Below are positions 49,068-57,500 of a stretch of 57,765 nt of DNA, one piece after another (positions within the stretch are counted from its first letter, which is position 1; every line of letters starts with the position of its first letter). Origin of the DNA: Clostridiales bacterium. GTDB lineage: Bacteria; Bacillota; Clostridia; Christensenellales; Aristaeellaceae. The translations under genes and the position numbers were made by a program. Under the pieces are notes generated by a model. It was not told the origin of the DNA. It saw only the letters and a list, made by a program, of their open reading frames with translations, and did not search any database. The stretch lies in contig JAAYDR010000091.1 of NCBI GenBank assembly GCA_012729115.1, positions 1 to 57,765 of the forward strand, in the 5' to 3' direction.

Positions 49068-50444
49068 TTAGAAGCCCATGGATTCCAGAATCCCTGTTTG
49101 GGTTGCGAGTTCCACAATATCGTCCAGTACCCCCGCCGGCATTTCCAGCAAGAAGGGCGTTAAGGCCAGCACCAGGCTGGATGCGTATTTTTCCTTGTAT
49201 TCCTCAAGGAAGCCTTCGTTGAGGGAAAAGAAGTCCAACTGCGGGTAAGCACCCTCCACAAAGACGGTTTCGTCTGCCTCTTTCATGTCCGATGTGTAAT
49301 GGAGGGAGATCGCCGGCCTTTCCGTGGTGGGGTGGAGCCAATCCAGATCCAGTGTCAGGGCTTTGATCTGCTCCGGCTTCTCTTCCATTTGCCAGCGAAA
49401 AGCCATTGTCTGCGGAGCGAGGGGTTTCTCAAATGAGGAGCCGCCCAAAGTCAGCGTGACCCTGCCCTCGCCCTGGGTATCTCCTTCACAGGGAAGGCCG
49501 CTGCCCGTAAGGGCAAGGGATAGCATTTCTTCCTCTTCCAGATGGACAGCAACCTTGCCTTCCACGAGCGCTCCGTGGGCGGCAGGGGTCCAGTCATACA
49601 GGAAACTTAGCAGATAGCCTTCCGGGCCGGGCATGTACAGGGACAGGGAGAACGCGTCCCCCGCATGATCTCTCTTAAAGAGGGTGGTGTCACCCAGGAC
49701 ATAGGTTTCTTTGCCGCCTTCCACGGTAATGGTCATGCCCTCTTGGCCGGGATCCAGGAAGTCCAGGGTATCCTCCAAGGCTCCCAAAGAGGCCAATGTG
49801 GATTCCACGGTGTAGGTCTGGGCCAGCAGACAGGTCACAAACATTTCCATGCGTTGGTAATGAGGGTCGTCGGTTACCAGCAGGTCCAAGGTTTCACAGA
49901 GCTCATACAGGTCCTCATAGGGGATGTGCCGGCTGCCTTCTCCCTCCAGCGCCTCGGCGATGGGAGCATAATAACGCTGCGCCAGAGAATTAGCGGCTTC
50001 CGGATAGAGGATCAGCGCCAGGTATTGGGTGGGCAGATCCATGTAGTAGTAGGGCTTGAGCATGAACTCAAAGAAGTTGTGCATCTGAAAAAAAAGGCTG
50101 TCGTTTTTAATCGCCGGGCTGATCACATAGCGGTAGCTGTGATAGCCGTCATAGATGAACGGGAGGCGTTCCCGGCCGTTCAGGGTGACAGATGCATTCA
50201 TGTACACCCGGCTGTCGGGCTCCAAGGGCTTCATGGTATAGGCATAGCCCTGGATGCCGATCTTGCCCAGGAAGGCCTCCCAGTCCCTAAGCCTGGAGGT
50301 GGTCTCCGGGAAGCCGTCCGCATGCAGCCCCAGTTGAAGGGTGAACCTGGATTCCGTCACCGGTTCCTCCGCAAGAACCGCAGAGGGAAGCAGGCAAAGG
50401 CAGAGCAGGACAATTGCAATCCGCTTCAGCAAACGATGTTCCAT
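49068..50444 (-). CDS. Secreted protein of unknown function
   Basis: The 458-residue protein has a signal peptide (LLCLCLLPSAVLA-EE, about residue 25) and no further membrane segment. The rest is a mixed alpha/beta extracytoplasmic protein, with repeated Tyr- and Leu-rich segments (PYYYMDLPTQYLALILYPEAANSL) and a C-terminal beta-rich half. I recognise no family and see no catalytic motif. Its gene lies 38 bases downstream of typA and precedes the GntR regulator by 65. Confidence 0.8.
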   Translation of the reverse strand: MEHRLLKRIAIVLLCLCLLPSAVLAEEPVTESRFTLQLGLHADGFPETTSRLRDWEAFLGKIGIQGYAYTMKPLEPDSRVYMNASVTLNGRERLPFIYDGYHSYRYVISPAIKNDSLFFQMHNFFEFMLKPYYYMDLPTQYLALILYPEAANSLAQRYYAPIAEALEGEGSRHIPYEDLYELCETLDLLVTDDPHYQRMEMFVTCLLAQTYTVESTLASLGALEDTLDFLDPGQEGMTITVEGGKETYVLGDTTLFKRDHAGDAFSLSLYMPGPEGYLLSFLYDWTPAAHGALVEGKVAVHLEEEEMLSLALTGSGLPCEGDTQGEGRVTLTLGGSSFEKPLAPQTMAFRWQMEEKPEQIKALTLDLDWLHPTTERPAISLHYTSDMKEADETVFVEGAYPQLDFFSLNEGFLEEYKEKYASSLVLALTPFLLEMPAGVLDDIVELATQTGILESMGF

Positions 50445-50482
50445 AGTGGTTCCTCCTCCTTCAGGGCCGCTGTGGGCGGAGC

Positions 50483-52306
50483 CTACTGCTTGTTCTTGTG
50501 AGCGGCACGGGCCCGCTGTTCATGGTTGAGTTCCCGCTTGCGCATGCGCAAACTCTTTGGAGTGATCTCCAGAAGCTCATCATCGTCGATGAACTCCAGA
50601 CATTCTTCCAGGGTCAGGGGGTGGACGCTCACAAGGCGCAGGCTGTCCTCGCTGGCGGAAGCGTTGCGCATGTTGGTCACATGCTTTTGCCTGCAAATAT
50701 TGACCACCAGATCGTCCGGCCGGGCGTTCTGGCCGCAGATCATCCCCTTGTACACCGGGGTCTGTGGGTTGACAAACAAGGTGCCGCGCTCCTGGGCATA
50801 AAACAGACCATAGCTGGTGGCCTCCCCATCCTCAAAGCAGACCAGCGCGCCCACGTTACGATGGGGGATATCGCCCTTCACCGGTTCGTAGCGCTCAAAG
50901 ACAGAGCTCATTACTCCCTCACCACGGGTGTCGGTCATAAACTCACTCCGGTAGCCAAACAGCCCCCTGGAGGGAACCAGAAACTCCAGACGGACTCTAT
51001 CCAGCCCGTGCATACTTTCCAGTACGCCTCTGCGGCGGCCGATCTTTTCGATCACCGCTCCCGCATAAGCCTGGGGTACGTCCGCGACCATCCGTTCCAC
51101 CGGCTCGCACTTTACCCCGTCAATCTCCCGGTACAGCACCTGGGGCTTGCTTACCTGAAACTCATACCCCTGGCGGCGCATGTTTTCAATCAGAATGCTC
51201 AGATGCAGCTCACCCCGGCCACGCACCTCAAAAGCGTCGGGGGTGTCCGTCTCGTTTACCCGCAGGCTTACATCCGTTTGCAGCTCCCGCATCAATCGCG
51301 CCCGCAGGTGGCGGCTGGTCACATAATCTCCTTCCCGGCCTGCAAAAGGGCTGTTGTTGACGCTGAAGGTCATGACAACGGTGGGTTCGGAGATGCTCAC
51401 AAAGGGCAGAGCCTCCGGGACTTCCGGCGCGCAGACCGTATCACCGATGGATAGATCCTCAATGCCCGACACAGCCACGATATCACCCATACCCACCTGG
51501 GTGGCGGGCAAGCGCTTGAGACCATCAAAGTAATACAGCGCGGAAAGACGCAGCGATGGGCTGATGACTCCGGTATCAAAGTTGGTCTTCACCACCTGCA
51601 TACCCTCGGTCAACTTGCCCCGGGTGATGCGTCCGATGCCGATGCGACCCACATAATCGCTGTAATCAATGGTGGAGATCAGCGCCTGGGCCGGACCTTC
51701 CATGTCTCCCTCCGGGGCGGGGATGTACTCCAGGATGCTGTCAAACAAGGGTTTGAGGCTGGTTCCCTGCACATTGGGGTCCAGACTCGCCACGCCTTTC
51801 CGGGCGGAAGCGTAGATCACGGGCCGGTCCAGCGCGGTTTCATCCGCGCCCAGTTCAATAAACAGGTCCAATACCTCGCTAATCACTTCCTCGCTTCGCG
51901 CATCGGGTCGGTCGATCTTGTTGACCACGACGAGCACCGGCAGTTTCAGGCTAAGGGCTTTTTTGAGCACAAAGCGCGTCTGGGGCATTGGCCCCTCAAA
52001 GCTGTCCACCAGCAGTAGGACTCCATCCACCATTTTGAGGACCCGCTCGACCTCGCCGCCAAAATCGGCATGGCCGGGGGTGTCCACAATGTTGATCTTC
52101 GTCTGGCCGTAGTGTACCGCCGTGTTCTTCGCCAGGATGGTGATACCGCGCTCCCGCTCAATGTCGTTGGAGTCCATCACCCGTTCCATCACCTGCTGGT
52201 TTTCCCGAAAAACACCGCTTTGCTTCAGCATTTCGTCAACCAGCGTGGTCTTGCCATGGTCTACGTGGGCAATAATCGCAATATTCCGGATATCGTTACG
52301 AATCAT
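50483..52306 (-). CDS. typA: Ribosome-associated GTPase TypA/BipA
   Basis: The 607-residue protein is a translational GTPase: G1 AHVDHGKTTLVD, switch I RERGITI, G3 DTPGHADFGGEVERVL and G4 NKIDR, with EF-G-like domains II and III and the TypA-specific C-terminus (VNICRQKHVTNMRNASASEDSLRLV). It assists 50S assembly, especially in the cold. ATG 52306 has AGGAAAGGA upstream. It lies 88 bases downstream of the related GTPase prfC. Confidence 0.96.
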   Translation of the reverse strand: MIRNDIRNIAIIAHVDHGKTTLVDEMLKQSGVFRENQQVMERVMDSNDIERERGITILAKNTAVHYGQTKINIVDTPGHADFGGEVERVLKMVDGVLLLVDSFEGPMPQTRFVLKKALSLKLPVLVVVNKIDRPDARSEEVISEVLDLFIELGADETALDRPVIYASARKGVASLDPNVQGTSLKPLFDSILEYIPAPEGDMEGPAQALISTIDYSDYVGRIGIGRITRGKLTEGMQVVKTNFDTGVISPSLRLSALYYFDGLKRLPATQVGMGDIVAVSGIEDLSIGDTVCAPEVPEALPFVSISEPTVVMTFSVNNSPFAGREGDYVTSRHLRARLMRELQTDVSLRVNETDTPDAFEVRGRGELHLSILIENMRRQGYEFQVSKPQVLYREIDGVKCEPVERMVADVPQAYAGAVIEKIGRRRGVLESMHGLDRVRLEFLVPSRGLFGYRSEFMTDTRGEGVMSSVFERYEPVKGDIPHRNVGALVCFEDGEATSYGLFYAQERGTLFVNPQTPVYKGMICGQNARPDDLVVNICRQKHVTNMRNASASEDSLRLVSVHPLTLEECLEFIDDDELLEITPKSLRMRKRELNHEQRARAAHKNKQ

Positions 52307-52394
52307 GGATTCAGTCCTTTCCTGTGTAGCGCGGGGCACTGTGCATCCCCTCCAAAGGGGTCCATCTGCGAAAAGAGGTCAAACGCCCTCCCTG

Positions 52395-54017
52395 TTATTC
52401 ATACATCTCTTTAAAAGCGGTCTCGGCCAGCTCCAAGCCAGGATTGTTTTCCAGGGCCAGGCGGATAGACCACTCGTTTTCAAAAAGCAGCACTTCCCGC
52501 TCGTCGCTGTCATAGGCCCTGCCACTGGTGGAGGTCAGCTTCAGTTTATCAATAGGGATCGGGCTTTTGGTGACCCAGCGCACATAGCGGAAGGGCAGGC
52601 GGTCCATAAGCATTGATACGCCATACTCGCTTCGGAGCCGGTGCTCCAGCACCTCAAATTGCAGCACGCCCACCACGCCAACCAGGAACTCTTCCCGGCC
52701 TGTCTCCGTTCGGCGGAAGGTTTGGATGGCTCCTTCCTCGGCCAGTTGCCAGATGCCCTTTTGAAACTGTTTGCGCTTCATGCTGTCTTCAGGGCGAACA
52801 CGGGCAAAGTGTTCCGGCGCAAAGGTGGGGATGGAGCTGAAATGGAGCTTCGGGCCTGTGGAGAGGCTGTCGCCAAGGTGGAAACAGCCGGGATCAAAGA
52901 GGCCGATAATGTCCCCCGCGTAAGCATATTCAACGGCTTCCCGCTCATCTGCCATGAACTGCTGGGGCTGTTTGAGTTGCATGGGCTTGTCTGTACCGCT
53001 GTGGTACACCGTCATGCCTTTTTGGAACTCGCCGCTGACGATGCGAACAAAGGCCAGGCGGTCCCGGTGGGCAGGGTTCATATTGGCCTGAATCTTGAAG
53101 ATGAACCCGCTGAAAAAGTCCTCGGTGGGCTGGATGGCCCCGATGTCACTCATGCGGGGCAGGGGAGGCGGCGTGATGGACAGGAATGCTTCCAAGAAGG
53201 GCTCCACGCCAAAGTTGGTAATGGCAGATCCAAAGAATACGGGAGAAAGTTCTCCGGCAAGCACCGCTTCCCTGTCAAAGCCGTCCCCAGCTACGTCGAG
53301 CAACTCGATTTCATCCAGCAAGCGCCTGCGGTAATGGGCGGCCAAAGCCTTTTCTCCCTCGGGACTGTGAAGGGGAATGCTTCTTTCCTCCGCTTGGTTC
53401 ATCCCGTGGTTACCACCGCTGTAGAGCAACACCTCGCCGCTCTCGCGCCTGTATACGCCCTGAAAATCGCCGTCAACGCCAATGGGCCAGTTCATCGGGC
53501 AGGTGCGGATGCCCAGCACGTTTTCAAGCTCCTCCATCAGGGAAAAGGGGTCCTTGGCGGCCCGGTCCATCTTGTTGACAAAGGTAAAAATAGGGATGTT
53601 GCGCAACCGGCAGACCTTGAACAGCTTGATGGTCTGCTCCTCAACGCCTTTTGCTGCGTCGATGAGCATTACTGCTGCGTCAGCCGCTACCAGCACCCGG
53701 TAGGTATCCTCGCTGAAATCCTGGTGCCCGGGTGTATCCAGAATGTTGATGCGAAATCCCTCATATTCAAACTGCATGGCGCTGGAGGTCACCGAGATAC
53801 CGCGCTGCTTTTCAATCTCCATCCAGTCGCTGGTGGCATGCCGCTCGGCCTTTCGTGCCTTCACGCTGCCGGCTTGGCGGATTGCGCCGCCGTAGAGGAG
53901 CAGCTTTTCCGTAAGGGTGGTTTTTCCGGCGTCCGGGTGGCTGATGATGGCAAATGTGCGGCGGCGTTCTATTTCCGCCCGGATCTCCTGGGATGCCGTG
54001 GCTTGGAGTTGGGTCAT
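52395..54017 (-). CDS. prfC: Peptide chain release factor 3
   Basis: The 540-residue protein is a translational GTPase with SHPDAGKTTLTEKLLLYGGAI (G1), RGISVTSSAMQFEY (switch I), DTPGHQDFSEDTYRVL (G3) and NKMDR (G4), the RF3 signature. It recycles RF1/RF2 after termination. The frame is open 74 codons further upstream, but the ATG at 54017 gives the family N-terminus and has GGAGG; a promoter lies between. The gene is followed by typA. Confidence 0.96.
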   Translation of the reverse strand: MTQLQATASQEIRAEIERRRTFAIISHPDAGKTTLTEKLLLYGGAIRQAGSVKARKAERHATSDWMEIEKQRGISVTSSAMQFEYEGFRINILDTPGHQDFSEDTYRVLVAADAAVMLIDAAKGVEEQTIKLFKVCRLRNIPIFTFVNKMDRAAKDPFSLMEELENVLGIRTCPMNWPIGVDGDFQGVYRRESGEVLLYSGGNHGMNQAEERSIPLHSPEGEKALAAHYRRRLLDEIELLDVAGDGFDREAVLAGELSPVFFGSAITNFGVEPFLEAFLSITPPPLPRMSDIGAIQPTEDFFSGFIFKIQANMNPAHRDRLAFVRIVSGEFQKGMTVYHSGTDKPMQLKQPQQFMADEREAVEYAYAGDIIGLFDPGCFHLGDSLSTGPKLHFSSIPTFAPEHFARVRPEDSMKRKQFQKGIWQLAEEGAIQTFRRTETGREEFLVGVVGVLQFEVLEHRLRSEYGVSMLMDRLPFRYVRWVTKSPIPIDKLKLTSTSGRAYDSDEREVLLFENEWSIRLALENNPGLELAETAFKEMYE

Positions 54018-54074
54018 GAGGGTGGGTTCCTCCGCTTCACATACAGACTGGGGAATAAGGGATTCAAACAAATT

Positions 54075-54104
54075 ATTGTACAATAGGAAATCTAAGAATG
54101 TCAA
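54075..54104 (-). promoter_or_regulatory. Promoter of prfC
   Basis: On the minus strand a perfect TTGACA and TACAAT are 18 bases apart, about 60 bases upstream of the chosen prfC start. Its position inside the longer open frame supports the shorter start. Confidence 0.75.
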
Positions 54105-54269
54105 GCATTCAGGTATGCTGGAAAGAGTGGCGGTGGAAGCGGTAGGGGTCATCACAATGGGATCATAGACACAGTTGGCAAATGATGCGCCGCTGTGGTA
54201 CAGTATGGGCGTCGGGGATCTTCTGGAAAGCGCCGCCATGGATCACCCGCACTTGGAAAGGAGCCTGCC

Positions 54270-55517
54270 ATGAGCAAGCATGTAATTGAGGATGCCAAGC
54301 GGTGTCTGCAATGTAAAACACCCCGCTGTCAGAAGGGTTGCCCGGCCAACACCCAGATTCGGGAGTTTATTCATTTGCTGCTGCATAGCAAAATTGAGGA
54401 AGCCGGGAAGATGCTTTATGAGAATAATCCCCTGTCCTTGGTATGCAGCTATGTGTGCCCCCAGGAGAACCAGTGCGAAGGCCATTGCGTGCTGGGCGCC
54501 AAGGGTTCCCCTGTGCAAATCAGTGCCATTGAGAAATATATCTCCGATTATTATTTGAATATCTACCATCCGAAGCCCTCCACCCGGGAGAACGGCAAGG
54601 TGGCCATCATTGGCTCAGGCCCCGCCGGCATCACCATCGCAACGATCTTGTCCCGGCATCATTATGATGTGACGATCTTCGAAGGCAATGATCAAATTGG
54701 CGGCGTCATGCGATATGGCATACCGGAATTTCGCCTGCCCAAGGTTGTGCTGGACCGAATGATGGATGTCCTGGTTAAAAGCGGCGTACGCATCCGCCCC
54801 AATACCGCTATTGGCACCAATCTCAACGTGGATGATCTGTTCCGGGACGGATACCGTTCCGTATTTATTGGTACCGGCGTCTGGCGTCCCTCCCGTCTGA
54901 ATATTCAGGGGGAGAGCCTGGGAAATGTGCATTATGCCATTGAATACCTGCGCAACCCCGGCGTATACCGCCTGGGAAAGCGACTGGCGGTGATCGGCGT
55001 GGGCAATGTGGCCATGGACGTGGCCCGCACAGCCTTCCGTCATGGCTGTGAAGAAGTGTGGATTATCGGCAACCTGGAGGAGGAGGACATTACCGCCCGC
55101 TCTGTGGAACTCGAATTTGCCAAAATCGACGGCGCAAAGCTCATGCTAAAAAAGAGTACAGTGGCCTTTGTGGATGGCGGAGTGATGCTGGCCGATTCCC
55201 TGATTAAAACAGACGAAAACGGAAGACGGAGGGCGGAGCCCATGAAGGGCACAGAGCAACTTCTGCCGGTGGACTCCAGTATCATCGCCGTGGGACAGGG
55301 CCCAAGGGCCGTCATAGTTTCCTCCACTTCCGGCATTGAGGTGGCAAAAAGCGGCCTGGTTGCCGTGGATGAACTGGGGCGCACCACACGCAAGGGGGTT
55401 TTTGCTGCCGGCGATGTGGTGACCGGAGCTAAAACCGTGGTGGGCGCCATGCAAATTTCCAAGCAGGTAGCTGAGGCAATGCACCGATACATGGAGTCGG
55501 GAGACTGGCCTGCGTAA
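54270..55517 (+). CDS. GltD/NfnB-like NAD(P)-dependent flavoprotein
   Basis: The 415-residue protein has an N-terminal cysteine-rich cluster domain (CLQCKTPRCQKGCP and CSYVCPQENQCEGHC) for iron-sulfur clusters, an FAD-binding Rossmann motif (VAIIGSGPAGITIA) and an NADPH site (VIGVGNVAMDVAR), ending AAGDVVTGAKTVVGAM. This matches the small subunit of glutamate synthase and related electron-transfer subunits. No large glutamate synthase subunit or NfnA partner is next to it, so the electron partner is unknown. ATG 54270 has GAAAGGAG upstream. Confidence 0.9.
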   Translation: MSKHVIEDAKRCLQCKTPRCQKGCPANTQIREFIHLLLHSKIEEAGKMLYENNPLSLVCSYVCPQENQCEGHCVLGAKGSPVQISAIEKYISDYYLNIYHPKPSTRENGKVAIIGSGPAGITIATILSRHHYDVTIFEGNDQIGGVMRYGIPEFRLPKVVLDRMMDVLVKSGVRIRPNTAIGTNLNVDDLFRDGYRSVFIGTGVWRPSRLNIQGESLGNVHYAIEYLRNPGVYRLGKRLAVIGVGNVAMDVARTAFRHGCEEVWIIGNLEEEDITARSVELEFAKIDGAKLMLKKSTVAFVDGGVMLADSLIKTDENGRRRAEPMKGTEQLLPVDSSIIAVGQGPRAVIVSSTSGIEVAKSGLVAVDELGRTTRKGVFAAGDVVTGAKTVVGAMQISKQVAEAMHRYMESGDWPA

Positions 55518-55589
55518 AGACGCCCGGCAGATGAGAATACGAAAGCATCCTGGATTTCTGCATATCACTTGGTTCGCTGGAAAAGAGTG

Positions 55590-55619
55590 TTGCACTGATG
55601 AATGGATGTGTGATATAAT
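55590..55619 (+). promoter_or_regulatory. Promoter of the LacI-family gene
   Basis: TTGCAC and a perfect TATAAT (55614-55619) are 18 bases apart. The palindromic operator begins 14 bases after the -10, about where transcription would start. Confidence 0.65.
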
Positions 55620-55632
55620 CGCGTCATCATAA

Positions 55633-55646
55633 GGAAAACGTTTTCC
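55633..55646. promoter_or_regulatory. LacI-type palindromic operator GGAAAACGTTTTCC
   Basis: The 14-base sequence is a perfect palindrome with a central CG, the form expected of LacI-family operators. It lies between the promoter and the TTG start of the regulator, so the regulator probably represses itself. Confidence 0.8.
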
Positions 55647-55661
55647 AAAGGATGAGTACGT

Positions 55662-56750
55662 TTGGTCACGATTAGAGAAATCGCCAAGTTGGCGGGAGTT
55701 TCACCCACTACCGTGTCCCGTGTGCTCAACAACAGCCGGGCAGTGCAGCCGGAGATCTGCGAAAGGGTATTGCAGGTGGCGGCGCAAATGGGATACACGC
55801 CCAATGCTGCTGCCAGGGCACTGGTAAAAAAGGGGACCAACGCCATTGGCGTGGTGGTGAACAACCTGCACGACCCCTTCTTTCACGATTTGCTGTTGGG
55901 CTTTGAGTACGGAGCGCTTAAAAGTGACTATCATGTCGTCTTTTGCAGCGCCCTAGGCAAAAGCATGGAGGAAAAGCGCAAATATGTGCGCTACCTGAGC
56001 AACGGAGTTGTGGATGGCGTAATCCTTTACAGTGTTTACCTTTTTGACGAGGAGTTTATTCGCGGCCTTTATTCCACCGGTTTTCCCATACTGCTTATTG
56101 AAAATACTGTACAGGCAGTACAAACGCACAGCATAGCCATCGACAACAGGCAAGGCGTGTTCAATGCCATGAAATATCTCTACCAACATGGACACCGACA
56201 GATCTCATACATTGCGGGAAAGCAGGACAAGGCTGTGTGTGTGGACCGGCTTTTGGGATACCGCAGGGCTGTTGAAGAATTGGGCTTAGCAGCCCGATCT
56301 GATTATGTGCGCTATATTGAGGAAGGAAGTGAGGACGGATGGCGGGTCATGGACGCATTTTTATCGATGCCCCCGGATATCCGGCCTACAGCGGTGCTGT
56401 GCTACGACGATGTCGTGGCCAGTTATGCGATCCGTTGCGCTATCAAGCGGGGGGTGCGGGTACCTGACGACATCTCGGTGATGGGCTTTGACAACCAGAC
56501 CATCGCCCCCAGCGAATACACTGGCCCCCCCATTACCAGTGTGGCTCAGCCTTTGTATGAGATTGGCTATGACAGCATCGTGCTCCTGTCGGATTACCTG
56601 CGGGGAGACAGGCGGGAGAGGATCAGCAGAACCTATCCCACGAGCATTGCCGTCAAGGAAACCGTAGCTTTTTGTGGAAAGGAAGGTTTTGACAAAGAAC
56701 GAGGCGGAGTCCCTTCGGCGGTTTGGGTTGGGAGTGACAGTAGGGAATAA
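55662..56750 (+). CDS. LacI-family transcriptional regulator
   Basis: The 362-residue protein starts with the LacI helix-turn-helix (TIREIAKLAGVSPTTVSRVLNNSRAVQPEICERV) and a periplasmic-binding-like effector domain (NAIGVVVNNLHDPFFHDLLLGFEYG ... VMGFDNQTIAPSEYTGPPITSV). Such proteins repress sugar-utilisation genes until their ligand binds. The start is a TTG with AAAGGATGAG upstream. A perfect palindromic operator precedes it. The regulated genes are not evident in the window; the ligand is unknown. Confidence 0.93.
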   Translation: MVTIREIAKLAGVSPTTVSRVLNNSRAVQPEICERVLQVAAQMGYTPNAAARALVKKGTNAIGVVVNNLHDPFFHDLLLGFEYGALKSDYHVVFCSALGKSMEEKRKYVRYLSNGVVDGVILYSVYLFDEEFIRGLYSTGFPILLIENTVQAVQTHSIAIDNRQGVFNAMKYLYQHGHRQISYIAGKQDKAVCVDRLLGYRRAVEELGLAARSDYVRYIEEGSEDGWRVMDAFLSMPPDIRPTAVLCYDDVVASYAIRCAIKRGVRVPDDISVMGFDNQTIAPSEYTGPPITSVAQPLYEIGYDSIVLLSDYLRGDRRERISRTYPTSIAVKETVAFCGKEGFDKERGGVPSAVWVGSDSRE

Positions 56751-56843
56751 AATCGATGCATATTGGTGGATCAGATCGCCTGGGTGTACGCCTACTACAT
56801 ATGGGCCGTATCCAGCCATCGGCCCGACGGGTGTTTATCTGTA

Positions 56844-56858
56844 TTGAAAACGCTTTTT
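56844..56858 (+). promoter_or_regulatory. Possible cre-like site
   Basis: TTGAAAACGCTTTTT matches the catabolite-control consensus at nearly every position, lying in the 281-base gap between the LacI-family and MarR-family genes. It is not near a clear promoter, so support is weak. Confidence 0.25.
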
Positions 56859-56960
56859 GCGCCATCCACCCGACCCCTTAAGTACATCCGGAATTGTGTA
56901 TGAATGAAGACCGGTCCAATCCAATGAGATTCCAGATTGCGGCACTTCCTGGTCATATAA

Positions 56961-56994
56961 TTAGTTTGACAAACTAAATAAAAGAGTTTATAAT
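56961..56994 (+). promoter_or_regulatory. Consensus promoter overlapped by an inverted repeat (marR-fabH)
   Basis: TTGACA (56966-56971) and TATAAT (56989-56994) are both perfect and 17 bases apart. The inverted repeat TTAGTTTG-A-CAAACTAA (56961-56977) covers the -35 box. It resembles FabT boxes of other Bacillota, so binding of the downstream MarR protein would block the polymerase. Confidence 0.85.
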
Positions 56995-57031
56995 TTTCTC
57001 GTTTCGGGAAAACCAGGGTAGGGGGGTTGAC

Positions 57032-57487
57032 ATGGACGCATTTTGTGAGAACCTGAACGAACTGTTGGTCAACGCCTTCCGGTCCGTTCTGAAGTTGGAG
57101 GAGCAGATGCTGCGGAGTATGGGAACCTTCAACTTGTCCATCGGTGAAATGCACTTGCTGGAAGTGGTGGGCAAAGACGGTGATACGGGCCGCACCGTCA
57201 GTGAGACCGCAAAGGAGCTTGCCCTCACAGTACCCACTGTGACCGTGGCAGCAAACAAACTGGAAAAAAAGGGGTTATTGTGTAAAACAAGGGCCATGGA
57301 TGATGGTCGCGCCGTGATTCTGACTCTTTCGGAGGTGGGGCGCAAGATCGACCGCATTCATCAGCGTTTTCATGAGAACATGGTGAAGAATATCGCCAAT
57401 GGCATAGACGAGGCGGAAAAAGCAGCGCTGCTTCATGCGATGGGCAAGCTCAACTTGTTTTTTGATCGAAAACTAAGCAAGCCATAA
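57032..57487 (+). CDS. MarR-family regulator, FabT-like
   Basis: The 151-residue protein has a MarR winged helix: LSIGEMHLLEVVG, VSETAKELALTVPTVTVAANKLEKKGLL, and the wing residues DDGRAVILTLSEVG. It is directly upstream of fabH, the order seen for FabT, the regulator of fatty-acid synthesis in streptococci and relatives. The operator-like repeat over its promoter fits autorepression. ATG 57032 is preceded by AGGGGGG. Confidence 0.9.
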   Translation: MDAFCENLNELLVNAFRSVLKLEEQMLRSMGTFNLSIGEMHLLEVVGKDGDTGRTVSETAKELALTVPTVTVAANKLEKKGLLCKTRAMDDGRAVILTLSEVGRKIDRIHQRFHENMVKNIANGIDEAEKAALLHAMGKLNLFFDRKLSKP

Positions 57488-57500
57488 AGGAGATGGGCTT

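Noticed and set aside
52641-54086. 481-codon plus-strand frame opposite prfC
   Set aside because: It is antisense to a clear RF3 gene, has no RBS and low-complexity composition.
54018-54239. Extended N-terminus of prfC
   Set aside because: The extra 74 residues do not match RF3, and a promoter lies inside them.
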